A stretch of DNA of 64,000 bases from Thermaurantimonas sp046295455 (lineage in GTDB: Bacteria > Bacteroidota > Bacteroidia > Flavobacteriales > Schleiferiaceae): positions 22,352 through 86,351 of the forward strand of contig JBKBNI010000010.1 in assembly GCA_046295455.1 (NCBI GenBank), given 5' to 3'. Numbering within the stretch: the first letter of the stretch is position 1; each line of letters opens with the position of its first letter. The notes below the pieces were generated by a model that was not told the DNA's origin, made no database searches, and was given only the letters and a program-made list of their open reading frames with translations. Position numbers and translations under genes: made by a program. This document shows, piece after piece, positions 35,692 through 44,156 of the stretch.

Positions 35692-37692
35692 TTATTTATA
35701 ACTGCGGGTTATTAATTTAACATTTTCAAATACGAGTTGTTCTTTATGCAATATGGCTTCAGAGGGCTTACCGGTGTATTCCCATGCAGATACATAGGCA
35801 TATTCTGCATCATTGCGTAGGGCCTCTCCGTCCTCTGTCTGATACTCCTCGCGGAAGTGACCACCGCAACTTTCATTTCGTTGATAAGCATCGAGGCACA
35901 TCAGTTCTCCCAACTCCAAAAAGTCTGCAACACGTCCTGCTTTGTCGAGTTCAGGATTGTACATATCAGCGCTACCGGGTACTTTCACATCTCTCCAGAA
36001 CTCTTCCCTTAGCGCTTGAATCTCACGTATGGCCTCCTGAAGCCCCTGGGCATTTCGGCTCATTCCGCATTTGTCCCACATGATTTTGCCGAGTTCGCGA
36101 TGGAAGGTGTCAACCGATGTTTTCCCATTATTTCCAAGGAAGTGGGATATCTGATCTCGTACAGCTTTTTCAGCTGCTTCAAATTCAGGGAGATTGGTAT
36201 CTACCTTTCCGGATTTGATTTCTCCGGCCAGATAATTTCCTATTGTGTAAGGGATGACAAAGTATCCATCTGCCAGACCTTGCATCAGTGCAGACGCTCC
36301 GAGGCGATTTGCACCATGATCTGAAAAGTTGGCTTCGCCAAGTGCATAGAGTCCGGGAATGGTAGTCATCAGTTCATAATCTACCCAAATGCCACCCATT
36401 GTGTAGTGCACTGCGGGATAAATCATCATAGGACGCTTGTACGGATTGATATCTGTAATCTTTTCATACATCTGAAACAGATTGCCGTATTTGGACTCTA
36501 CAACTTTCTCACCGAGTTGACGAATCTTATCTTTAGAAGGATTTTTTAAACCCTGCAGGTTGGCTTCTATCTGACCATACCGCATGATAGCACTTTCGAA
36601 ATCGAGAAAAACTGCCTTACCGGTCGCATTCACCCCGTACCCCTCATCGCAGCGCTCTTTAGCTGCGCGACTCGCTACGTCCCTGGGAACTAAGTTTCCG
36701 AATGCAGGGTATCGCCTTTCGAGGTAGTAGTCGCGACGCTCCTCTGGAATGTCATTCGGATGTAATTTTCCTTCTCTGAGGAGTTCCGCATCCTTTCTGT
36801 CCTTAGGTACCCATATCCGGCCGTCATTTCTCAAGGATTCAGACATCAGCGTGAGCTTACTTTGATACTCTCCAGACTGTGGTATACACGTGGGATGTAT
36901 CTGCGTAAAACATGGATTAGCAAATAAGGCTCCTTTTTTATGAGCTTTCCACGCAGCCGAACCATTGCTTCCCATGGCATTGGTAGAGAGAAAGAAAACA
37001 TTGCCATATCCTCCTGATGCAAGAAGTACGGCATGGGCACCATGTCGCTCAATTTCACCGGTAACGAGATTGCGTGCGATGATTCCGCGGGCTTTTCCGT
37101 CCACTATGACCACATCCATCATTTCATGCCGTGCATACATCGCGACCGTACCCTTTGCAATCTGGCGGCTCAATGCAGAATACGCGCCCAGAAGCAATTG
37201 CTGACCGGTTTGCCCTTTGGCATAGAAAGTACGGCTGACTTGTGTCCCTCCAAAAGAGCGGTTATCCAAAAGCCCTCCGTAATCGCGTGCAAAGGGAACT
37301 CCCTGCGCTACACATTGGTCAATGATGTTGGCCGACACTTCGGCCAGACGATACACATTTGCCTCACGCGAGCGATAGTCACCTCCCTTGATGGTGTCAT
37401 AAAACAGTCTATACACGCTATCGCCATCGTTCTGATAGTTTTTGGCGGCATTGATACCGCCCTGTGCTGCAATCGAGTGTGCTCTGCGGGGTGAGTCCTG
37501 AAAGCAGAAAGCCTTCACATTATACCCAAGCTCTGCCAGAGAAGCTGCAGCCGAAGCCCCGGCTAGACCGGTACCTACTACGATAACATCCAGCTTTCTC
37601 TTATTGGCAGGGCTGACCAGATTACAAGACCCTTTGTACTTGGTCCACTTTTCTTCCAATGGACCACTCGGAATTTTTGAATCCAACTTCAT
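35692..37692 (-). CDS. sdhA: Succinate dehydrogenase/fumarate reductase flavoprotein subunit
   Basis: A 666-aa FAD enzyme oxidising succinate to fumarate. The dinucleotide fold VVGTGLAGASAAASLAELG opens the protein and the FAD-linking histidine region RRAHSIAAQGGINAAKN follows. The active-site HPT...RNDGRIWVP and HYTMGGIWVDY segments are intact. The extended length fits the cytochrome b558-linked type common in Bacteroidota. It lies between sdhC and sdhB. Confidence 0.97.
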   Translation of the reverse strand: MKLDSKIPSGPLEEKWTKYKGSCNLVSPANKRKLDVIVVGTGLAGASAAASLAELGYNVKAFCFQDSPRRAHSIAAQGGINAAKNYQNDGDSVYRLFYDTIKGGDYRSREANVYRLAEVSANIIDQCVAQGVPFARDYGGLLDNRSFGGTQVSRTFYAKGQTGQQLLLGAYSALSRQIAKGTVAMYARHEMMDVVIVDGKARGIIARNLVTGEIERHGAHAVLLASGGYGNVFFLSTNAMGSNGSAAWKAHKKGALFANPCFTQIHPTCIPQSGEYQSKLTLMSESLRNDGRIWVPKDRKDAELLREGKLHPNDIPEERRDYYLERRYPAFGNLVPRDVASRAAKERCDEGYGVNATGKAVFLDFESAIMRYGQIEANLQGLKNPSKDKIRQLGEKVVESKYGNLFQMYEKITDINPYKRPMMIYPAVHYTMGGIWVDYELMTTIPGLYALGEANFSDHGANRLGASALMQGLADGYFVIPYTIGNYLAGEIKSGKVDTNLPEFEAAEKAVRDQISHFLGNNGKTSVDTFHRELGKIMWDKCGMSRNAQGLQEAIREIQALREEFWRDVKVPGSADMYNPELDKAGRVADFLELGELMCLDAYQRNESCGGHFREEYQTEDGEALRNDAEYAYVSAWEYTGKPSEAILHKEQLVFENVKLITRSYK

Positions 37693-37704
37693 GATATCAA
37701 ATGT

Positions 37705-38391
37705 TTATTGTAAATATATAAAAATAGGAATGATCGCAAATAGTAAAGGTACAAGTACGCCAAAGAGCAGGCTTGTATTTTTAATAATCGGATTGTATTT
37801 TTTATGGTAAAGACCCAATGTTTGGAATGAAGATGCAAAACCATGAATCAGATGAAATCCTAGCGCTACCATACTTAAGACGTATATGGATACATAAAGA
37901 ATTCCCAGATTGGGATCTTTAAAAAATGCGACTACTACTTCATACAAATCTTTATTTCCGTTGGCATCCAATGGAATATTTCCAAAGTGCATTTTGTACC
38001 AAAAATTTGCCATGTGAGAAACAATAAAGATCAAGATGATGGTTCCAAGGAAGGCCATGTTACGCGATGCCCATGTACTGTTTGCCTCAGGCTTATTGTA
38101 GTAGTATCTAACCGGCCGGGCGGATCTGTTTTGAATCGTTAGCAATATACCGTCAAAGGCATGAAACAAAATACTGAAATACAGCAGATACGATATAGCT
38201 TTGATCACCGGAAACGTAGTCATAAATTTGGCATACGCATTAAAACCCAAACGAGCTTCTTCTCCTTTCAGCAGGATGAGATTACCTCCCAGATGCACGA
38301 TCAAAAATGTGCATAAGAACAAGCCTGTCAAGGCCATCCAATACTTCTTCACAATAGAAGAACTTAAAATCGCACTCTTTACTTCCATCAT
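37705..38391 (-). CDS. sdhC: Succinate dehydrogenase cytochrome b558-type membrane subunit
   Basis: A protein of about 228 aa with five transmembrane helices (WMALTGLFLCTFLIVHLGGN, then four more) and conserved histidines for two haem groups, as in one-piece type-B SdhC. It anchors SdhAB and exchanges electrons with menaquinone. The frame is open to 38412, but tandem ATGs at 38391 and 38388 fit better with the TATTTTTG element at 38417-38410. It is the first gene of sdhCAB. Confidence 0.93.
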   Translation of the reverse strand: MMEVKSAILSSSIVKKYWMALTGLFLCTFLIVHLGGNLILLKGEEARLGFNAYAKFMTTFPVIKAISYLLYFSILFHAFDGILLTIQNRSARPVRYYYNKPEANSTWASRNMAFLGTIILIFIVSHMANFWYKMHFGNIPLDANGNKDLYEVVVAFFKDPNLGILYVSIYVLSMVALGFHLIHGFASSFQTLGLYHKKYNPIIKNTSLLFGVLVPLLFAIIPIFIYLQ

Positions 38392-38409
38392 TTTTATATT
38401 CTTGTTGTG

Positions 38410-38417
38410 CAAAAATA
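38410..38417 (-). promoter_or_regulatory. Putative -7 promoter element for sdhCAB
   Basis: TATTTTTG on the minus strand fits TAnnTTTG, about 18-20 bases upstream of the tandem sdhC ATGs. No -33 match was recognised. Confidence 0.45.
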
Positions 38418-39206
38418 GGGTTCAGATTTTTCGATATTTTAAAAACATGAAAATTTTAATTTAGACAAATTCTTTACCAATATCAAATGCTCAACCCCCA
38501 TTCACTAATCCCGATATCGACCTTATAATTAAACGTCACACAAATAGAAACAATCATTGGTAAAGGTTTTGTTCATCCTTGGGCATGCACAGTGCTATAT
38601 CACGTTTTATACTTACTGTTATCAGTGTATAATTACAATGTTAATTTTCTGGTATTTCTTACAAACAAAATCCGCCTTGGAGTTATAATTAAATCAAAGC
38701 TCCTCTTATTTCCATTTTAAATTGACAACACTGTGGCAGGAGAAAAGCATGCGCTCCAAAGAAAATATAACGCGAAAGCCTTAGCCATCCTATAATAACA
38801 ATCAAATATCAAAATACGTCAACATGAACTACAACGAACACAATTTAATCATACAAGCGAAACGCTTGTATTTACTTAAATCTTTCAGATGATTTTACGC
38901 ACATCCATTTTTGGGAGCACAAAAATTCTTTCACATTTACTTATAAAACAGTCAATACTAAAATCTCATTCACTTTTGGGATACAGAGGAATTAAACATG
39001 TAAGCATTGGTAACAAATAAAATTTGGTTTAAATAAAGATATCCCCATCAAACAAATTTGAAATTAAAGTAAAAAATTCCAGTCTCTGTTAAAACAAAAA
39101 TATGATTTGCTTAATGTCGGATAGTCAATGAATGCAAAACCAGTTATTTTACTATTATTATAGGCCAAGTTGAATACATTTCAATTGATTAAAATCATGT
39201 AAAAAA
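38418..39206. other. Long AT-rich gene-free stretch upstream of the orphan response regulator
   Basis: Nearly 800 bases between sdhC and the regulator at 39267 contain no convincing reading frame and no tRNA-like fold. The only strong structure is the perfect inverted repeat at 38851-38871. The length is unusual for this compact window, so it may hold a small RNA or a decayed gene. Confidence 0.5.
38851..38871. repeat. Perfect 9-bp inverted repeat with AAA loop
   Basis: ATACAAGCG, AAA, CGCTTGTAT. It is symmetric, so it could be an operator for a dimeric regulator or a small hairpin. A T-poor flank (TTACTTAAAT) makes it a weak terminator. Confidence 0.55.
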
Positions 39207-39235
39207 TTGGTAGTTTAAAATTTTATGTACATTTG
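39207..39235 (+). promoter_or_regulatory. Putative promoter of the orphan response regulator
   Basis: TTG at 39207-39209 and TACATTTG at 39228-39235, separated by 18 bases, match both the -33 and -7 parts of the Bacteroidota promoter. Predicted transcription starts near 39242, about 25 bases before the ATG. It is the best promoter match I found in the window. Confidence 0.6.
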
Positions 39236-39266
39236 ACCTGTGTAAGCCTAACTAATCAAAAACAAA

Positions 39267-39914
39267 ATGACCAAAATTATTATCTGTGATGACCACATCA
39301 TGTTTCGTAAAGGCATGATACTCTACCTCAATCGAGACAAAGAGGTAGAGGTAGTGGGGGAAGCATCTGATGGGGAGGAGTTGTTAAGGCTTCTTCCTGA
39401 TGTAGATGTGGATATAATATTTCTGGATATCGAAATGCCGGTAAAAAATGGAATGGCAGCATTAAGAGATATCCGCAAAATTAAGCCAGATGTAAAAGTT
39501 CTTATGGTAACGATGCATCCGGAAGAACTCTACGGACTAGCTGCGAGAAAACTTGGTGCAAATGGATATATAACCAAGAGCACTGAGCCACGAATGATTC
39601 TTAAAGCTGTCCGCAGAATTATGGCTGGTCAGGAATACTTCAACAGAGATATCCTGGCGCGTGCACGCTCAAAAGCACCTGGAAGACCCGTGGTCAAGCT
39701 TTCTAAAAGAGAAAGCGAAGTCCTTAGTTTACTCGCCTCCGGAAAATCTAACAAAGAGGTGGCTGAAGAACTAATGATTTCAGATAAGACAGTCAGCACA
39801 TACAAGCTGCGGCTCCTTAAAAAACTCAAGGCAAAAAGTCTTGTAGATTTAGTCAACTTTGCCAAATACTACATTAGAGGCGAAGAGGTTTCCGAGGGTA
39901 AGATCATGTTGTAA
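39267..39914 (+). CDS. NarL/FixJ-family response regulator (orphan)
   Basis: A 215-aa regulator with an N-terminal receiver (acid pair D8-D9, phosphoacceptor D54 in IIFLDIEMP, Lys in ITKSTEP) and a LuxR-type helix-turn-helix (about 145-205: LSKRESEVLSLLASGKSNKEVAEELMISDKTVSTYK in part). No histidine kinase gene is next to it. It has its own promoter and terminator, so it is a single-gene unit, probably phosphorylated by a kinase encoded elsewhere. Confidence 0.93.
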   Translation: MTKIIICDDHIMFRKGMILYLNRDKEVEVVGEASDGEELLRLLPDVDVDIIFLDIEMPVKNGMAALRDIRKIKPDVKVLMVTMHPEELYGLAARKLGANGYITKSTEPRMILKAVRRIMAGQEYFNRDILARARSKAPGRPVVKLSKRESEVLSLLASGKSNKEVAEELMISDKTVSTYKLRLLKKLKAKSLVDLVNFAKYYIRGEEVSEGKIML

Positions 39915-39941
39915 AAATCGAAAAGCAAAATAATGTAAAGA

Positions 39942-39966
39942 AACCGCTTTAAAAAGCGGTTTTTTT
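39942..39966 (+). terminator. Rho-independent terminator of the orphan response regulator
   Basis: AACCGCTT, short A/T loop, AAGCGGTT, then a T-run; about 28 bases after the stop codon. Confidence 0.9.
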
Positions 39967-40053
39967 ATTGCTCAATCTTCCATCTTTTTACTGTAAAAAT
40001 ATACGCCCGGTGAAGATTAAATCACATATTTGTAAAACGTAAATATACATACA

Positions 40054-41355
40054 TTGAAAAAAGCACTAACTGTTACAGCAATTATTCTGTTTGGTTTCAT
40101 CGCTTGTCGGAAAGATTCTTCCAATAGTTCTTCAAACGATCATAACCCTTGTAACCAATTTACACCCATTGTATTCATTCATGGATTTCTTGCCTCGGGA
40201 GATACCTGGGCCGGTCAGGTCATGAGATTTGCCTCAAATGGATATTGTGCTGACAGACTTTATGTTTTTGATTGGAATACATTAGCTCAAGGCGCGAATC
40301 ACGCTGCACTGCTCGACAGATTTATAGACAGTATCCGCACCTACACCAAGGCCGGAAAAGTAAACCTCGCCGGGCACTCAGCCGGAGGAGGATTGGCATA
40401 CACTTACCTTTCAGACAACCAAAGGGCTGCTAAGGTGGCACATTATATTCACATTGGGAGCAATGTGCAGAATTCACCGGCTGCCAATGGGGCCGTACCC
40501 ATGTTAAACATCTGGTCTCCCCAGGACTTGATCGTCCAGGGAGGAAACATCAACGGCGCTACCAATCTGAGTTTAGATGGCAAGGATCACTATCAGGTGG
40601 CTACATGCAGAGAGACCTTTGAGGCTATGTATTCTTTTTTGAATGACAATAAAAGGCCCGCACATACAGACCCTATGCCTGAGAGCACCATCAAAATATC
40701 AGGAAGGGTGCTCACCCTGGGTGAAAATCAGCCCAGAGCAGGCGCTGAAATCCAGATATATGAGGTCGATCCAAATTCCGGCTTCAGAAAGGGAGCCGTA
40801 CCAGACATCACCGCCAGCACGGATGCAGAAGGCAACTGGGGACCTGTCGAGGTGAAGAAGAGTGCTTTTTACGAATTTGAAGTGAATACAAAGATTCCAG
40901 GAGACCGCGTGGTGTACTACTACCGGGAGCCTTTCGTAAGAAGTAATCCACTGGTTTATCTGCGTACACTTCCTCCGGCCAATTCATTTGTAGGATTGCT
41001 GCTCAGTGGATTGCCCAATAGCGCCAATCAATCGCTCGTCACTGTGTTTGCATCCAGCCAGGGAATCACCGCTGATAGGGATTCTCTCCTGGTAAACAAT
41101 CAATTGGTGTCCACCTCAACATTAACTCCAGCGAGTAAAAACGCCATTGCCCTTTTTCTATACGATGGTAACAACAACGCACAATCGGATCTTACTCCGA
41201 TTGGATTATTTGCGCAGTTTCCGTTTTTGGTAGGAGCCGACATGTTTTTTTCTACATCATCCCGCTCAACCATCTCCTGTCGGTTAAATAAGAGCGTTTT
41301 GAACATTGAAAACAAACCCTCAAGCAGTGGAATATCGATCGTAGTATTTGATTGA
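40054..41355 (+). CDS. Lipase-like alpha/beta-hydrolase lipoprotein
   Basis: A 433-aa protein beginning at TTG (MKKALTVTAIILFGFIACRK), with lipobox FIAC and Cys18. The alpha/beta-hydrolase domain (about 35-215) shows the oxyanion-strand motif VFIHGFLASGDTW, the nucleophile elbow GHSAGG (Ser109), and a probable catalytic Asp/His pair in IWSPQDLIV and DGKDHYQVA. The rest (about 220-433) includes a carboxypeptidase-regulatory-like beta domain (ISGRVLTLGENQPRAGAEIQIYEV). It is likely attached to the outer membrane and hydrolyses esters or a polyester; the substrate is unknown. Confidence 0.82.
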   Translation: MKKALTVTAIILFGFIACRKDSSNSSSNDHNPCNQFTPIVFIHGFLASGDTWAGQVMRFASNGYCADRLYVFDWNTLAQGANHAALLDRFIDSIRTYTKAGKVNLAGHSAGGGLAYTYLSDNQRAAKVAHYIHIGSNVQNSPAANGAVPMLNIWSPQDLIVQGGNINGATNLSLDGKDHYQVATCRETFEAMYSFLNDNKRPAHTDPMPESTIKISGRVLTLGENQPRAGAEIQIYEVDPNSGFRKGAVPDITASTDAEGNWGPVEVKKSAFYEFEVNTKIPGDRVVYYYREPFVRSNPLVYLRTLPPANSFVGLLLSGLPNSANQSLVTVFASSQGITADRDSLLVNNQLVSTSTLTPASKNAIALFLYDGNNNAQSDLTPIGLFAQFPFLVGADMFFSTSSRSTISCRLNKSVLNIENKPSSSGISIVVFD

Positions 41356-41431
41356 TGATGATCGTGTGTTTTTAATGAATTTTCTACGACAGAGGAAATT
41401 TTACACCAATCTTGCTGATATGCAGACTGGT

Positions 41432-42508
41432 TCAATGAATGGACTCAAGTATTTTAATAAGATTTTCTTCGTACATCATAAATATCTCACGACCAATATA
41501 TTCAGCGTCGTAATTGGCAGTCTGATATCCGCGGAGAATTGAATCTGGCCTTATTGGCACATTCAATAATACTATGTAACTTTTTCCATTAAAATCAAAC
41601 ATATAATAAGTTTCATATAGTGGATATGTAGTGCCATTCTCGGATGTATATATAAATTTTTTTAAACTCTTTTTACTATTGGTAAATTTTCGGGCACCAG
41701 CAGAGGACCAAGGAATGTCTCTAAGATTAAACTCCAATAATTCGTCTTTGTGTTGTAGAAATTGTAATGTTCTCAGATCATACCTCTTTTTTACTTCCCC
41801 TTCAAACAAGAAAATTTTGAAATAAGGCAAATTGTCCGAATCTGCGCAGCGATAATAACTGAATGCAGGAATGTCGCCAGTCGTAAAGTTTTGATTGTAA
41901 AAACCTTGAACATTTATTGAAATTCCTAATTCTTTCAAGGTTCGTTCGATAGGCATTTCGACAAATGAAAGGCCATCCGAATTATCTGCCACAGTGCCAT
42001 AACCGACTTCCCAAAACTGATCGCGAACCATAAATGATCTGACGACTACCATATAGTCATTACTTATGTACAAATTGAAGAAATGATACATATTTACATT
42101 GTCAAAATTCCGAGCTGTTCCTTTAAAAACCAACCAACCAAAAGGAGACAAATACAAATCCGACTTGACGTCTGAAAATGTCAAAGATGAATTCTTATCT
42201 CCTTTTAACGAAGTTTCACAATACCGGCGAACTTCTTCAGGATCGTAACATCCGCCCTTATAGACTTCAAGTACAATATCTACAAGCTGATCTCCATTTC
42301 TTCGAACGTAATTATATCCTTTAATAAATTGAGCATTCAAATCACCCTTTGGGGAGGAATGGGTGGCATATCCAATCGGAAATTTGTGTTTAAATCCATA
42401 CTCCGGAAATTCGATATAGGAAACACGCTGGCTGAATAAACCGGATGAAATTAAAACAGACAGTAAAGCTGTCAGCAATTTTTTGAAATCAGTCAAATAC
42501 ATATACAT
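41432..42508 (-). CDS. Unrecognised exported protein
   Basis: A 358-aa protein with an N-terminal hydrophobic signal segment (about 10-24, ending SGLFSQ). The mature part is beta-rich with many aromatic residues (HKFPIGYATHSSP, YGTVADNSDGLSFVEM, IPAFSYYRCADSDNLPYFKIFLFEG). It has no motif I recognise. It lies 17 bases after another unknown exported protein in the same direction, so the two probably act together. Confidence 0.65.
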   Translation of the reverse strand: MYMYLTDFKKLLTALLSVLISSGLFSQRVSYIEFPEYGFKHKFPIGYATHSSPKGDLNAQFIKGYNYVRRNGDQLVDIVLEVYKGGCYDPEEVRRYCETSLKGDKNSSLTFSDVKSDLYLSPFGWLVFKGTARNFDNVNMYHFFNLYISNDYMVVVRSFMVRDQFWEVGYGTVADNSDGLSFVEMPIERTLKELGISINVQGFYNQNFTTGDIPAFSYYRCADSDNLPYFKIFLFEGEVKKRYDLRTLQFLQHKDELLEFNLRDIPWSSAGARKFTNSKKSLKKFIYTSENGTTYPLYETYYMFDFNGKSYIVLLNVPIRPDSILRGYQTANYDAEYIGREIFMMYEENLIKILESIH

Positions 42509-42525
42509 ATTGTTGCAAATCTTTA

Positions 42526-43992
42526 TTAAGGCAGATGACTTATGTAGTCAAAAGAGTGACCTGAAGATTCTATTACCCTGACAGCGCTAACGCCTTTATC
42601 TGAGTAAAAAAAGTAAATTTTACCACCCGAACACACATATAACAATCCGGGTTTGCCATCTATGGTTTCATTCTTACTGTGGACTATTGTACAAGGTCCT
42701 CCCCAAGTCACATAAGCACCTCTGCCCCAGATATATTCCTGAATGGTAGTAGGTGTGACCTCTATTTTAACCTGCATATCTTTGTAATTGCTGGTATTAT
42801 TAAACCATTGATATCTGTACTCGGACTGAAAGCTCAGATTCAATTCTTTTACACCCGAATAAACAGGTGTCGGCCTGGAACTTTGAGGCGTGCTGCTTTG
42901 TGCTTGTTGTCTGTTTGATCGGCTTTCATTTATCCTGTATTTCCCGTATTGCATTATTTTTTTAAAGTCTCCTGTTGTAGTGACCAGAACCCATCCATTT
43001 TGCTCTGAAAAAACATACTTACTACCATCCGGAGAAATTTCAATATCGTAAATAGAATAATACATGTCAGCCGGTAAAACATTTTTTAAACGATTGTCGT
43101 AAACATTCCAAATATTTGACCTATTATTATATTCAGAAGAGGTCATAATTTTTCGCTTTTGAATGTCATAAACTGAAAATGTCAGAGCAGTTCCTACACT
43201 GATTATGTATCTGCCGTTCTGACTTAGATAGTGATGACAACATTGTATATTTGGATTTGTCAGGCTATTGACCCAATCGTAAAGTTCACCTGTCTTCAGA
43301 TTGATAAACTTGTATTTACTTTCATATACGAATGCCAACGTATCGGAAACAGCAAGTATATTTGACAAACCAATGGTTTGAATTTCTGTATTAGATCTTA
43401 GATGATAGATTAAGTAGTCCCTCATCCTTTTCTTTTTATTGTACTTTTTTCTGATATACAGATAATCGGCATTCACAGGGAAGATTTCATCACCACTATC
43501 TATATTTACTTTCATGGATTCAACATTCCCATTTTCTGCATTTAAGAGATACACTATTTTCTTTTTGCTATCGGCGAGAACAAAAGTCTTTTTTGACTTA
43601 TCAAACACAAATTTTTGATGTACAAATTCTTCCTTACTTTTCTTCTTAGATAACTCAATTTTTAAATCAGATATTTTCTTAAATTCTTTGAAATAATTGT
43701 GATGATATACACCCGAATGATTAATGAGAATATTGTGATCTAAATAGAGAAGATTATAAATCCATTTAGAATCAAATCTATATCTCTCCTGAAATGGTTC
43801 ATCTTTGCTTAAATCAAATCTGATAACTTCTTCTCCGTTCCGAACGACAAATTCATTTTCATTGATAAAAAATATGTGTTTAAAGTAATATTCGCTTACA
43901 TAATTATCAATATTTTCAAACATCTGACCACATAGATCATGACCTTGAACGGTAATCAGAATCAATACGGCTAACGGCAAGTACTTTTTCAT
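42526..43992 (-). CDS. Unrecognised exported protein with WD40-like propeller
   Basis: From the ATG at 43992 the protein is 488 aa with a signal peptide (MKKYLPLAVLILITVQG...). The N-terminal 350 residues carry propeller-like blades (RYIISVGTALTFSVYDIQKRK, DIEISPDGSKYVFSEQNGWV). A Gln/Ser/Pro linker (about 365-385) leads to a separate C-terminal domain (NTSNYKDMQVKIEVTPTTI...YVTWGGPCTIVHSKN). I do not recognise that domain. It precedes the unknown gene at 41432 by 17 bases. Confidence 0.65.
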   Translation of the reverse strand: MKKYLPLAVLILITVQGHDLCGQMFENIDNYVSEYYFKHIFFINENEFVVRNGEEVIRFDLSKDEPFQERYRFDSKWIYNLLYLDHNILINHSGVYHHNYFKEFKKISDLKIELSKKKSKEEFVHQKFVFDKSKKTFVLADSKKKIVYLLNAENGNVESMKVNIDSGDEIFPVNADYLYIRKKYNKKKRMRDYLIYHLRSNTEIQTIGLSNILAVSDTLAFVYESKYKFINLKTGELYDWVNSLTNPNIQCCHHYLSQNGRYIISVGTALTFSVYDIQKRKIMTSSEYNNRSNIWNVYDNRLKNVLPADMYYSIYDIEISPDGSKYVFSEQNGWVLVTTTGDFKKIMQYGKYRINESRSNRQQAQSSTPQSSRPTPVYSGVKELNLSFQSEYRYQWFNNTSNYKDMQVKIEVTPTTIQEYIWGRGAYVTWGGPCTIVHSKNETIDGKPGLLYVCSGGKIYFFYSDKGVSAVRVIESSGHSFDYISHLP

Positions 43993-44156
43993 AATTTGCA
44001 ATGTATTTGTATACGATTCTTTGCCGCACTACTGCATATGCAGTAAATGTGTATTGTCGTTGGAAAAGAACGGTCATGTAGTAATACGGAGAGCGATGCA
44101 AAGGAGCTATTTGAAAATAGTTACAAGAAGTTGGGCTCTGCACCTTACGTATCCGC

